A DNA stretch of 64,000 nucleotides from Zanthoxylum bungeanum (GCA_019454045.1 SKCR01033652.1:62001-126000); one strand, 5' to 3'; shown: positions 34,977 to 46,159, counted from the stretch's first letter. Notes: generated by a model from the sequence alone, not told the origin. A program made the numbers and translations.

Positions 34977-36685
34977 ATGGATATGAGTCAACCCTTAAAT
35001 TATCCCTCATTCTTTGATGGAAAAGAGTACTCTCACTATCGCATGAGAGCTTTTCTCAAATCCCTAGACGAGAGTATGTGGATGTCAGTAGAATGTGGAT
35101 GGAAATCTCTCATGGTCACCGTTGATGGGGTCTCTTCCCCTAAAGATAAACTAACTTGGACTAAGGAGGAGTTTGATGCAAGCAATAGGAACAACAAAAC
35201 CATTAATGTTATACATGCGATTGTTTGCTCGACAAAATTTATGAGAATTTCTATGTGTGAGATAGCTAATGATGCATGATACATCTTTCAGACTGTTCAT
35301 AAGGGCACATTGTATGTTAAGAATAATAGACTCCAAGAGCTTGCTACTAGGTTTGATGTCGCTATGATGAAAGATGATGAAACTTTTGATGAGTTTTATG
35401 CTGAGATTAACAATATTGTTAACTCCAGCTTTACCATATGCGAGACTATTCCTACGAATAAGATAGTTAGGAAAATATTTAAATCTCTACCTGAACAGTT
35501 TTTACCAAGATCACAACCATCGAGTAAAGTAATGACTAAGAACACCTTAAATTAGAGGATGTCATAGGAAAATTTTAGGTTTATAAAAGAAAACTTCCTG
35601 AATATAGAAAACTCAAGACCATAGTAATGAAGATTGCAAATGGAGTTGGACATGATTCATCTGGTAATGATGAGAATGATGCTCTCACATATGGTGATAT
35701 AACCATGTTCGTGAAAAAGTTCAAGAAATATCTTAAGATGAAGAAGAGTGGTTGTGGCATTGATAGGGATAGGGAATAAAAACCTATAGAGAGCAATCAT
35801 AGTGGGAGAGAGTCTAGATAGGACAATGATATCAAACATTGCGCTATCCAATGATATGAATGTGAAGGGTTTGGACATATTAGGTCTGAGTGTCCCACAT
35901 ACCTAAATTCTGAGGGTAAGAAAGTTATGACAGTCTCACTTAGTGATTCAGAATATGACTATACTTCTTATGAATCTCCTAAGGATAAGAGCAATGTTTT
36001 TGTATTTACTACTAGTTTGACAGGTGAGAGAGAGGATAATGTTAGTGATGTAGATGTTGTTTTAGAATTCTCTCATAATGACTCCATATATGAGGATGAA
36101 CTTCAAGTAGCTTACATGGAATTTTTCAATGAGAGTTTAGTTATCAAGAAGACAAACATTAAGGTCAATAAGAGGATAAAAGAAATGAAATTAGAAAAGG
36201 ATGAAGTTCAAGCCAAGCTTGACAAGAGCCTTAGTTTTATTGATGACCTCGAGGAACTGAATAAGTGACTAGTTGATAGAGTCAAAACAGAAATAGAATT
36301 TCAGAATGCTACAACACAGTTGTTTGTAATTTCTAGAGGGATTAAAAAACTAGACCACATGTTGGGGATCGGTATGCTTCCTTGTGAGAAGAAATGATTA
36401 GGCTTTATTGAGTTGAGTTGTGACAAGACATCAACTTTTAAAAATGTGCTTGTCACAACTCAGTCCAAGTCTGGACATGTTAAACTGACTCCTCCATGTG
36501 ACTTAGGAAAGAAACCCGTTGATAAGTATTATGTGATTCCTTCTGTTGTTTCTTTTCCTGTGACCCAACCTCAATCTATAGGTTTTTCTAGTAGACCTCG
36601 CCCCCGTCCGAGGTTTGTACTCGTTTGTCATCATTGTGGCAAGTCAGGACACATTAGGCCCAAGTGCTTCTTATTGTATAAATAA
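34977..36685 (+). pseudogene. gag: SIRE-like gag with two zinc knuckles
   Basis: The start ATG at 34977 gives MDMSQPLNYPSFFDGKEYS, then LKSLDESMW, and the UBN2 block RISMCEIANDA. A TGA at 35277-35279 replaces the conserved Trp (ANDA-W-YIFQTV), after which the same frame continues NNRLQELATRF and KDDETFDEFYAEINNIVNSS to 35555. After further shifts a first knuckle occurs near 35840-35905 (YECEGFGHIRSECPTYL), then an acidic/coiled-coil part (KRIKEMKLEKDEVQAKLDK), then a second knuckle CHHCGKSGHIRPKC at about 36630-36670. A remnant KVWVRKRDEFLSTS ends the coding signal near 36860. Confidence 0.85.
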
Positions 36686-37028
36686 AAGAAAAGATCTAAG
36701 AGTGTTTCACATAGATTTGATTCTTTAAATCTAGTTCGTCAAGTTTCTACGTTAACTAAATAGACGCAATTCATTAGAGAGAAACTTGCACTGCTGACAA
36801 GGAGTCCTAAGAAAGTTTGGGTGAGGAAGCGAGATGAATTCCTATCAACTTCTGAATGACTTGATCCTAAAAGGCGTGATGAGATTGCACTTCAGTGTGT
36901 CTCACCTTAGATGTTAAATTCATTTTTTTCCAATTGCATGTGTGTGTGCGTGTGTTTATATTTTTGCGCGACGACATGTTTTTTATTTTCACTGCATATG
37001 GCTGTGTGTGTTATATTTTTGTTATATG

Positions 37029-37133
37029 TCTCTTGGAATATAAAATGGAAACCCGAACATAATTTTCATAGCCGATTTTGAATGGACGGTAGTGTGATAT
37101 GCACTCGGAAATACAACTCCACGTACCATTGGA
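37029..37133 (+). other. 105-bp cross-family module, copia copy
   Basis: Reads TCTCTTGGAATATAAAATGG, GAATGGACGGTAGTG, ACAACTCCACGTACCATTGG. Over the first 60 aligned bases it matches the Tat-LTR copy at 17247 at about 47 positions, and most differences are C/T or G/A. It sits between gag and the 3' LTR of a Ty1/copia element, although all other copies are in Ty3/gypsy LTRs. Confidence 0.88.
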
Positions 37134-37618
37134 TAATGACAAGCTATGTTGTGTCTTTTCTTATTTTTGTATTAAAATAAAAATATATATAAAAAATTAT
37201 ATAAAATGGAAAAGACCAAAAATATTTTGTGGCTTGATAGAGCGTGAAAAACTTGTTGCATTTGATACTGATATGTAGGATATATGGTTAGGTATGTATA
37301 ATATGCTTTTATTTTATTGATGCTTTATGTGCATGAGTTTATGTGTTGGAAACCCATAGTATATCTTGTGTTTGTATTTCATATACACGTTTTTATATCT
37401 TGAGGTTTGGTCGCATGTATGAGTTTTTAGATTGACAGTCCAATCTCTATCATACTCAGCTCACTAAATAGTATGACATTTGACTAGATGACTTTATGCC
37501 ATCACATTGTAAAAGAAAAACAGTTTAAATGAGTCTCAAGTGTAAAAGAGCCAATGGACCAAATTCAAAAGATAATGGCAAAAATCATTCGCTCAAAAGA
37601 GATTATTTAAGAGCTCAT

Positions 37619-37633
37619 ATTTAGGGGGAGAAT
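37619..37633 (+). promoter_or_regulatory. Polypurine tract of the SIRE-like element
   Basis: ATTTAGGGGGAGAAT directly upstream of the inferred 3' LTR start. This is the standard copia form. Confidence 0.75.
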
Positions 37634-38390
37634 ATTATAACATGCAATCAATGTTGCTTATTTTCATGTCCTAGTGGTGCTGGGTTTGAACACATATTTT
37701 GTGGACTTGGTATGACATGAGATGAGATTTATTTGGTTGTGTTCTGCTCATAAAATAAGGTCTTAAGCCTTAACTCATTGCACACTTATTTTTCACGTAA
37801 GTGCTTGCTATGCTTTGGTGTTTACGTCATATGTATGCGTGTATTATTTAGCTTGACCAAAAGTGGTGCATATTATTTCATGTCATAAACATCTAAGTAC
37901 TGACTGGACATCACATTACCTTACCTATATAAACAAACACAGAGCCACCTTATTGTTTTGTTGGAAACACGTTATTCTGAGTCACAACATTATTTGTTTC
38001 CAACCTTCTTGACAATGCACCCAAAAGACTTCTTTGGTTTCCATGTATTCTTTCTTTTGGTGAGATTGTACTTTGAGTTACCATCAACATATAAACACAA
38101 TCATAATCCAATTTCCTCAGCCTTCATAGTTCTTTAGGAGAACTATTGGTAGTCGAAGTTTCAGCATTGTGAGTTCGCAGGGTTAATCCACTCAGAGACT
38201 TCAAAGATTCTGAAGAAGACCGGTTGGTACGGACTCGGGGAGTTCTTCGAGTTATTACAGTCTAAAGGTATTCGAGTCGGTGAAGTTATCATCATAGGTC
38301 CAATACTATCACTGTAAGTTTTCTCATATATAGTAGATTTGGCTGGTAGCCTATATACCCGAAGTGTTTTTTTACTCGCATGCATTTTCA
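37634..38390 (+). repeat. 3' LTR of the SIRE-like element
   Basis: Matches the 5' remnant (34396-34930) and the minus-strand LTR at 48069-49316, including CTATATAAACAAACACAGAGCC (TATA box 37925-37934). The start does not show a clean TG, and the 3' end is lost near 38400. Confidence 0.7.
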
Positions 38391-38411
38391 CTCTGTCAAA
38401 ATGAAGTATAT

Positions 38412-38817
38412 GACCCATATTTATACATTTTTGTATTTTTTTGTGATACCTTAATTGCCCATAAAGTAGCATTTTTATTAATGTTATTAAGGGTAATTCA
38501 ATAATTTCATTTTATAAAAAATTAAAAAAAGACATCATGGAGCAGGGAACCGTTGCTCTCTGCTGCTGGGTGGCCCAACGGAAGTATGTATTTGCATGCT
38601 GCCCAACGACTACTAGCCGTTGGGAAAAACGATTCCAACCGGAAATGTACGGTTTCGGTTGGAACCGTGGAACCGGTTGGAACCGTTCAGATCTTTTCAG
38701 TTCAGCTAAGGTATAACCCTAACCGAACTGAAAAATCCGATTCTGGTTCCGGAATCAGAACCGGTCGGATCTTACCGGTTCGGTTTCGATTCCGAATTGG
38801 AATCGTGGCCGGATATA
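38412..38817. mobile_element. End fragment of a hAT transposon
   Basis: Matches the non-coding end of the hAT at about 43970-44247: TGCCCATAAA, then CGACTACTAGCCGTTGGG, GGTTCC/GGAACC-rich sequence, and the terminus GTGGCCGGATATA (versus GTGGCCGGGTCTA). The transposase is absent. It may be a truncated copy or a short non-autonomous derivative. Confidence 0.72.
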
Positions 38818-38825
38818 GGTAACAG

Positions 38826-40899
38826 TGGTTGTTTCATTTTATTTCTTATTCAAAAGAGAAATTAAAATAGGGATATTAACATTTTTTTTCCATCTGAATA
38901 TTAACTTATATATGAAATTATTTACAAACTTTAAATAATTTCAATTTTATACCCAAAATTTCAATTAATATACAAATTTAAACTAAAAAAGTTTGAGTGA
39001 ATATATTAACTTATATCTAAAAAATATAAATTAGTGCATTATTGAAACTTTTAATATAAAATTAAAGATATTTAAAATTTTCAGTAATTTTCATAGATAA
39101 ACTAATCTTGAAGTATAAAAATAACAAAAAAATTATATAATTCCTCTTTGGAGAAGCATCTTTGGGGAGAAAAATCTTTTGAAAAAGGCGATAAAAGTGG
39201 AGAATTGGAAATGGGGAAAGGCCTTGGTTTATGGAAGCAGCTGATTTCCTAGACCAAAATTGTTGAGGCCAGTTTTGCTTAACTCCCTCCTTATTAGTAC
39301 TAAGAAAATTTGAGAGCCGGATATATTGGGATACTAGAAATGAGTCCATCTTTCAAGGTCAGCAGCCATATTCTAGCTAAAACGATTACTAGTAACAATG
39401 ATATATGTTGGGTTATAATCGATATTCAGAATGCAGTTAAAATAATTAGTTCGATTAGAATTCTTTTTAGACCAAGAATCTATAACTGTCTAATTTAATT
39501 TTTACCTCTTTGTCATAAAATTTGACTCTAGTAAAAAAATTAAATGTAGAGTATTTGAAAATCATCCAGTCACATTCTTGAGGCACATACTATAAGAGAA
39601 TTGAATGAGAAACGATAAGGCTTAATAAATAATTGTTACAAATGAGATAATATCACATCAATTATGATACAAATTTTATTTAGTTAATATATAATTGTAT
39701 GATTAGTGAGGATATATTTACTCGACAACGATACAACTTCCCACAAATTACATTTGGATATTTTATCGTTATTATTAGAATTAGTGATGCAATTTCTTCT
39801 GATCATATCCATCAAATTAAACAAGAGATAATGGAATGGAAATTGATTTCATTGTTTGATGATGACTAGACAAGTTTTGCTTCCATGAAGCTTCTTCAAT
39901 CACTCATGGTTTTGGATAAATTAAAGCTCAATATCAATCATATTCACCTTGAAATGACGTGAAAATAACTCAATTTGCAGGATACAATTAACCAAAGCTG
40001 CCTTATCAAGATGGCATCAAATGTGGCTGATTTTGATTGGTTGATAATGAAAAGATTTCTAATGATGGCCGCCGCCGGAGCCAGATTAGAAATTTTGAGG
40101 GTCAAAACATCAATATTCTAAAGTTTGAGAGACAATTTCAAAAAACTTTTAGGACCAAAATGTTGACGTTGTAAAGTTAGTGGGGTTAAAGTTTAAAAAT
40201 ATCTAATTTATTAGTTCTAATTAAAAACCTCAAAAATGTAATCATAAATTTAATTAAGAGGCATTATTATTAATGTAGTTGTTATTAGCATAGTGTTTGT
40301 ACTGCAAGTGAATTGAGCATATCTTCTGTTTACATTTTTATCAATTTAAAATAATCAAGTAAAGTAGATAATTTATTTGTCTCTTTTTTATGATAATCAA
40401 TTAATCATCATGGTCAAAAGTTAACAAATCTATTTCAAAGATTTTTTGACGCAATTTAAGGATAATAATCTTTTTTTTAACATCTTGTATTTTATGAGAG
40501 TTGAAGGATCCTTATTGTCAATTTTTTTTTTATTATTTATTCAAAGAATGGATAAACCTATTCAAAATAATTTTTTTCTTTTTCTTGATAATGTCAATTT
40601 TCATTCTCAAAATCTATCTTCATATTTTAATTTTATCATTGGACCCTAAAAATTTATAAGCCTTCAATATTTAAAAATTATGACAAATTGAGAAATCAGA
40701 CATGCTCAATTGAAATAGAATTGAGTAACTCAATTGCTCAAAGACATTAAAGTATAATACATTATAAACTAAAAAATATAGACGCACATTTTAATCTAAT
40801 TGAAGATGAACAATATTGAGACTAAACTTCAATTGAGAAGAAAATAAATTCATATCAAACACGAATACTCATATTCGTAGACTGTCAGAAACATAAGTA
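38826..40899. other. Intergenic, AT-rich
   Basis: 2 kb with no supported gene. Short open frames occur (for example 39062-39349 and 39310-39498) but have no recognisable domain and atypical composition. Confidence 0.45.
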
Positions 40900-40907
40900 G
40901 TAATTGG

Positions 40908-41158
40908 TATGTATGGCAATGGGCCGGACTGAGATTGAAAAATTAGGCTCGGGCTCGGGAAAAGTCCGGTCTGAGCTGTTACCGGGTCAGGCTTTATTCG
41001 GCTCGGTTTTTTAATATACAAAATTATATATATAATTTTTTAAGCCTAGGCCGGGCTTTTTGAGTTGAGCCCGGCTCGGACACGAGCCAGACCTCTAATC
41101 CTAAAGACGGGTCTGAGTTTTTTTTTTTATCCTGTACTGGATTTTTTTGCCATGCATA
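40908..41158. mobile_element. Diverged hAT MITE, about 251 bp
   Basis: Left end TATGTATGGCAATGGGCC, right end reverse complement TATGCATGGCAAAAAA. Flanks GTAATTGG and ATAACTGG match at 6 of 8 positions, a decayed TSD. Internal GGCTCGGG and GGCCGGGCTTTTT blocks resemble the MITE at 24013, so it is an older relative. Confidence 0.62.
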
Positions 41159-41385
41159 ATAACTGGACATCTAAAAGTAATTGCACTACTTTTAATAACT
41201 TACTTAAAAGGTATTTAGACATTATAAGAAGGAAAATTAATTAATAATGAAAATATTACGTTAATTAAGAGTGAACTATTTAAAAAAAAAAAAAAAAAAA
41301 ACCCTAGTTTTATTCGAGAGAAAAAAAAACCATAGTTATAGGTTTTTGAAGCCGCTGTCGCCGCTCTGGTTTGGTAGCATGGGCT
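41159..41385. other. Short intergenic stretch
   Basis: AT-rich with a poly-A run near 41280-41300. No feature seen. Confidence 0.4.
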
Positions 41386-41393
41386 TCCCCATC

Positions 41394-44247
41394 TAGACCC
41401 GACCGGCGGTTCGGTTCCGGTTCGGAACCGAACCGAACCGGCCGGTTCCGGTTCCACAAGTGTGGAATCGGAACCTTGAACCGACCGGTTCAGTTCCGAA
41501 TCTTTTTTTTTTTAAATTTCGAAAATAAATTAAAATAAATGAGATTAATTTTATAAATAAATAAAATTATTACATTGAAGAGCTTGAACTTAAATTTTTA
41601 AAAATTTAAGTTGCCTACGTATCCTCCAGGGGTGAGAGGAATCAAAGCTCACGTAGTTCCATTACAATTTTAAGACATTTCCTCTTTGTAAATTTACAAT
41701 TTTACAATTATCAATCATCATTATCAGTTGATCCTTCAGCTCCGGTTCCGCTTGCACTTGTTGTTGCAGATGTATTATTGAACAAATCTTCAAAATCATC
41801 GAGGACATCTTCTTGTTGTCTCAGATCAGCTCGAGTCCAATCATCCACACAAGCTGTTGCTTCTAGAGTGCTTGGATGTAATGAAGATCGTCTAACTTCC
41901 AATATATTGCCTCCCAAGCTGAAGGCTTGCTTAACCGCAACGGTGGAAATAGGTGCTGTCAATATCTCTTTAGCAATAATTGATAAAACAAGATATATAT
42001 TTTGATGTCGGTTCCACCAGTCAGGGATTTTAAAATTTTTACTAACTAAACTTTTTGTAGGAAACTCGAAATTTGTAGATAAATAATGATCTAATTCGGG
42101 GTTATTAGTTGTCGTATCACTAGCTTTTTTATTTCGTTGCAATAACCAATGATCCCCTGCGTTAAGTCTTGTTTGAATTACCGGGTTGCTACTATTAGAT
42201 TCACCTAATGTTCATAAGTTATATCTTACAATATAATCATTAAATAACTCAATTAAATCATTTCTTAATTTCGTCATTATTCTTGAAATATCAATTTCTT
42301 CTAATATTCCTAAATAATCATCGTAAGCTTGTAAAGCACCATTCAAACCTTCTAATTTAAATCTATGATAAAAAAAAACAGTAATAAGATAAAGTAAATG
42401 AATGTCTCTAAAATAATTCAACCATTTTACCTTCATAACAGTAATGACTTCTAACAAAACAATATCATTAGGATCGCTACTTTCAGCATGTTCATCGAGA
42501 GCACCAACAATATTCAAACTTTTAAGAAGAAATAAATGTGCTGTTGGATAATAAACACCGCTAAAAGTTAAGTAGCTTCATTAAAAACTTTTAAAATATC
42601 TAAAATGTTTTCACAAATATCTCATTGATTAGGATAAAGTGTGACATTTTGAACATGTTGAGAAAAAAACTACATAATGCATCTTTGTGAAATGCTTGAC
42701 ATAAAAGAAAATAAGTTGAATTCCAACGTGTTGGAACATCTCTTGAAAATTTTATCGGTTTAATACCATTTATTTTACAAAACTTCGTCCATTCTCTCCT
42801 AACTTGAGAATATGACCAAATACAATTTAGTGCCATTTTAATAGGATCAAAGAAAGGTGATAATAATTTTAGTCTGTCTTGAACACATAAGTTAAGGACA
42901 TGACATGTACAACGAATATGAAAAAATCGACCCCCTAAATTTGGTTCACATAAGGATTTTAAATCATTGATGGATGCAGTATTTGCAGATGCATTATCAA
43001 ATCCAACTGTTAAAATTTTATCTACTAAACCATATTCATCAAAAATTACCTTCATCATTCTATAAATATTTTGTGCAGTATGTTGGTCATCAAAAACTCT
43101 AAATGCAATAAGTCGTTTTTGCATGGTAAATGATGCATCAATCCAATGACAAGTCACACCCATGTATGAGTGTGTTTGCCAATGGTCACTCCAAATATCA
43201 GAACATATAGAAATACGACCTTTTATCTCTTTAAATATATCATTTAAAATAATTTTACCATCTTTATATAATTTAAAAACATGACGTTTTGTTGTGTTTC
43301 GAGTCATTCTACATGCAGAAGGATTTAAAGCATTATGCACGTAATTAGTAAAATGAAGTTTTTCACCAAAACTTAAATAAAGATGTGTCATACAAGTTAA
43401 TTTTGTAAATTCTTCTCTATCTTTTGCATCAGAATATTTAAATAAATATACAGCACTTGTACATCTACTAGATGATGCGTACCTGGCCATTTGAGTTTGC
43501 GTCGTATCAATTCCAAGTTCAACCGGATGATGTCTTTCCAGGTGATTGATCATATTGTCGTATCCACCAGAAAATTTGTAGGTAACCCCACAATAGTTGC
43601 AAATTGCTCGTTGTGTATTATCTTCTTGGCGTTCCAAATGAAAATGAATTTTGAAAACATCCGGGGAACGAGCCTTAACTTCTCTTCTCCGTGATTGTGC
43701 ACCGACACTAGGGCCGCTCTCTTGGGTTGGTATATTTGACATTATGTTCTCAGAAGAACTTGCCATTTTTCGTTTGAGAAATCAGGAAGAAAAATAAGAA
43801 AATTGACTAATTGCGAATGATAATAACTAATTGAATTGAGATTGAGAATAAGAGAATTGTATGATTTGAGATTGAGAATAAGAGAATTGTATGATTTGAG
43901 ATTGAGAATAAGAGAATTGTAGGAAATGAGAGAGTTGAGAATTTGGTGTGTTGAAATAATGAAAAATGAATCATATTTATACAGTTTTAGAATTTTTTTG
44001 ATACAAAAAATGCCCATAAATATAATCGTTTTATTACCGTTATTATGGATATATTAGTAATTTATAATTTTTTTTTATAACAGTTTTTTTTTTAATATTG
44101 AGGGTAGGGAGCCAACGGCTACTAGCCGTTGGGGTTTAGGGTTCCTGTTGGAACCGAAGAACCGGTGGAACCTTACGGTTCCACTGGTTCGGACCGGTTC
44201 GGATTGGGGTCGAACCCCAACCGAACCGGTCCCCGTGGCCGGGTCTA
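41394..44247 (-). mobile_element. hAT (Ac-type) DNA transposon, near full length
   Basis: The left terminus is TAGACCCGACCGG; the right terminus, reverse-complemented, is TAGACCCGGCCACGG. Flanks TCCCCATC (41386-41393) and CCCCCATC (44248-44255) are an 8-bp TSD with one mismatch. Both subterminal regions (41394-41500 and 44100-44247) are packed with GGTTCC/GGAACC and CCGGTT motifs, the likely transposase-binding repeats. At 2.85 kb with an interrupted transposase, it is a recently inactivated copy. Confidence 0.92.
41711..43766 (-). pseudogene. hAT transposase, three frame segments
   Basis: Translation starts at 43766 (MASSSENIMSNIPTQES). Residues about 50-90 form a BED zinc finger (CNYCG to HLERHH). 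The catalytic region follows: ICSDIWSDHW with the first Asp, and VGFDNASANTASI with the second, then RREWTKFCKINGIKP and PTRWNSTYFLL. The frame breaks near 42600; a middle hAT segment is readable at 42212-42517. The C-terminal hATC dimerisation domain (ILTAPISTVAVKQAFSLGGN, ILEVRRSSLHPSTLEA) occupies 41711-42142. The enzyme would excise and reinsert the element. At least two frameshifts separate the parts, so this copy is not functional as it stands. Confidence 0.93.
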
Positions 44248-44255
44248 CCCCCATC

Positions 44256-45370
44256 CACTCCCTCTACCTCTTTCTTTCTTTTTTTTTTTAAGGGGCTTCT
44301 CTCCCTTTCTTTCTTCCATATTTTTTTTCCTCTCATCCACCTTCATTCTTCCATCTTATATTTTTCTTTTTTCAGTTTGTGTTCCTCCACTTTCTCCTTT
44401 TTCCTAGCCGCCCTCCCCCTCTTCTTTTGATGTTCTCCAGAGTCCCATTTTCTTCCTTCCTCCCCCCTTCTTCTTTTTCTTTTTTTCCTCCTGGTTAGGT
44501 CGTTGACTCACTGGAATATTCCCTCCGGTGAACTCATTGGTCCCCGGCCACAACCCCCTTTTGATTTGCTCATTTTCTCTGTCCTTTCTTTTTTGTTTTG
44601 TTTTTTTTTTTTTTGTGGTTGTTTTTTGTTTACCCAGATTTTTTAATCTGTGGTTCCACTTTTAGGGTGATAATTAAATCCAATCAGATCTTGATCTGTG
44701 TTGGTATTTTGATGATTTTATTTTCTTGTATTGTGCAGGTTTAATAATCTTTTCATCAACTTACAGAAGATTCGGTGTAGACTAACTGTAGATTAGAGGA
44801 CTGGAATTTATTCGGAGCTTTCTGGGATATTTACTTTATCTCATAGATCTATTAGTTGATTTGTATTAGATTGATTGTATGTTGTTGTAAAGTTTATGTT
44901 CAAAGTATGTATTATGTTATTTCACTTCTAGTTAGAAATTTGTAATAATCCAGTTTGCATTGAGGCTGAGGTGTGGCGACCAAGCCAAACCCGTAATTCC
45001 TTTTATTCCTTAGTAGTTTTAGGTGTGATTATGTTTTTCTACTAGTTACGGGAAATACATAATGCATATCTTATCTTATCTTATTAAATTTCATCATAAT
45101 TAACTTGAATCTTAGGATATCCTAAATTTTTATTTGAACTATTATTTGGCCATATAATTACATCTTTATGGTGTTTTTATGAATGAATTTCCCATTTCAT
45201 CTTTTTAAAAAAAAAAATAAACGTGAACTTAAAAATTGTGTGCCTATATTATTATTGGATATCATTCAGTAAAGCCTCAATATAATCAACTATTATAAAA
45301 TATACAAAATAAGAAACAAAAATCAAAATAAATATTTTTTTTAAATATCTTTAATTTTGTCATTATTGAT
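44256..45370. other. Intergenic, pyrimidine-rich then AT-rich
   Basis: 44260-44640 is strongly C/T-rich (CTTT and CCTC runs). A TTGTATTGTGCAG at about 44728-44740 resembles a plant intron 3' end, and unique-looking sequence follows to about 45010. This could be a leader/intron of a gene fragment, but no coding exon is recognised. Confidence 0.35.
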
Positions 45371-45375
45371 TAGCA

Positions 45376-45617
45376 TTTTGTATGTATACGCTAATATAAT
45401 TTAAATAATTATATTTTATAATAATATATTTTGATTTCGATTAAAATAGTAAAATGAATTGATTTTAATTACAAAAACCTACTTCACAATTATTAAAATG
45501 ATTTTATAATTATGAGATGTAAGAAAAGTAAAATCAAATCATTTTACTATTTTAATGGAAATCAAAATCTATAATTATGAAATATAATTATTAAAATTAT
45601 TTTAGCATATACATTTT
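45376..45617. mobile_element. Foldback MITE with about 90-bp arms, just past the SAUR stop
   Basis: The left arm 45376-45466 (TTTTGTATGTATACGCTA to GAATTGATTTT) and right arm 45530-45617 are reverse complements with few mismatches, separated by about 63 bp. ATTAAAATAGTAAAATGA is kept in both arms. It has no coding capacity, and no clear TSD was found. It ends about 65 bp from the stop codon of the SAUR gene, probably inside its 3' untranslated or terminator region. Confidence 0.85.
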
Positions 45618-45682
45618 AAAAAAAATTACTTATAAATCTCTGATTTTGTTAGGCAATATCTCGGCAATTCAGCCGAGTTAAC

Positions 45683-46084
45683 TCAGCCAAGCGCCTCATG
45701 AATCAACGGCCTCGATTCGTTCAAAAACTGGAGATGGTGATCCCTGATGCCCACGTGGCAGGACCTCCGAAACTCTTCCGAAACGACGCGGAGAATCTCA
45801 ACGAACGTTGACTCGTCGCACGGGATCGTCAACGGCCCCACGTGGCTGAAACCGTACTCCTCTTCGGCTTGTACGAGAAGCTTCTTGAATATGGGGTGGT
45901 TCAGGTACGTCGCGCGCACGATGAACCTCCGGCAGCTGCTTCCCACGCAGACCACCACGTGCCCCGCTGGAACATCCGAAGGCGGCGTACGTGATGATGC
46001 AGCCGTTATTCTGGCTTTCCTACGCCACTGCCTTAGCATCTGACGGATCCTAACAATGTGACGGATTCTGTCGAACTTTGTCAT
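45683..46084 (-). CDS. SAUR family small auxin-responsive protein
   Basis: An uninterrupted, intronless 133-residue frame. A basic N-terminus (RIRHIVRIRQMLRQWRRKAR) leads into the conserved SAUR domain at about residues 35-105: DVPAGHVVVCVGSSCRRFIV, RATYLNHPIFKKLLVQAEEE, YGFSHVGPLTIPCDES and FVEILRVV. Length, lack of introns and the CVGSSCRRF block fit the SAUR subgroup related to Arabidopsis SAUR49/53/69-like proteins, but I give no symbol. SAURs promote cell expansion by inhibiting PP2C-D phosphatases that restrain plasma-membrane H+-ATPases (family knowledge). Codon use is GC-richer than the surroundings. A TATA box lies about 60 bp upstream. I saw no exact TGTCTC auxin element in the nearest few hundred bases. 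It is the only convincing host gene here. Confidence 0.95.
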   Translation of the reverse strand: MTKFDRIRHIVRIRQMLRQWRRKARITAASSRTPPSDVPAGHVVVCVGSSCRRFIVRATYLNHPIFKKLLVQAEEEYGFSHVGPLTIPCDESTFVEILRVVSEEFRRSCHVGIRDHHLQFLNESRPLIHEALG

Positions 46085-46143
46085 TTTCTCGGGATAATGT
46101 GGGAAAATTGAGTGGTTTGGTCTCGGTTCTGTGAGTGGTGGGG

Positions 46144-46152
46144 TTTTTATAA
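46144..46152 (-). promoter_or_regulatory. TATA box of the SAUR gene
   Basis: The minus strand reads TTATAAAAA about 60 bp before the start codon, leaving room for a leader of roughly 30 bases. Confidence 0.65.
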
Positions 46153-46159
46153 CTTTGAA

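Larger units (their letters stand above)
34396..38390 (+). mobile_element. Gag-only SIRE-like Ty1/copia element
   Basis: A 5' LTR remnant (34396-34930) and a 3' LTR (37634-38390) share the blocks around GAGACTTCA...TTCTGAAGAA and GTAGCCTATA. Between them lie a Met-type primer site, gag, about 0.8 kb of non-coding 3' sequence with the 105-bp module, and a polypurine tract. No protease, integrase or reverse transcriptase is visible in about 2.7 kb. The 5' LTR is truncated where it meets 34395, and the 3' LTR is cut by a hAT fragment near 38400. Two CCHC knuckles in gag are typical of the SIRE/Maximus lineage. Confidence 0.75.

Noticed and set aside
39062..39498. Two open frames of 60-95 residues in intergenic sequence
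   Set aside because: No domain, atypical composition, and the length is expected by chance in AT-rich DNA on either strand.
44256..45010. Possible 5' leader and intron of a host gene (pyrimidine-rich tract and TTGTATTGTGCAG)
   Set aside because: No coding exon or conserved protein follows, so I did not call a gene.
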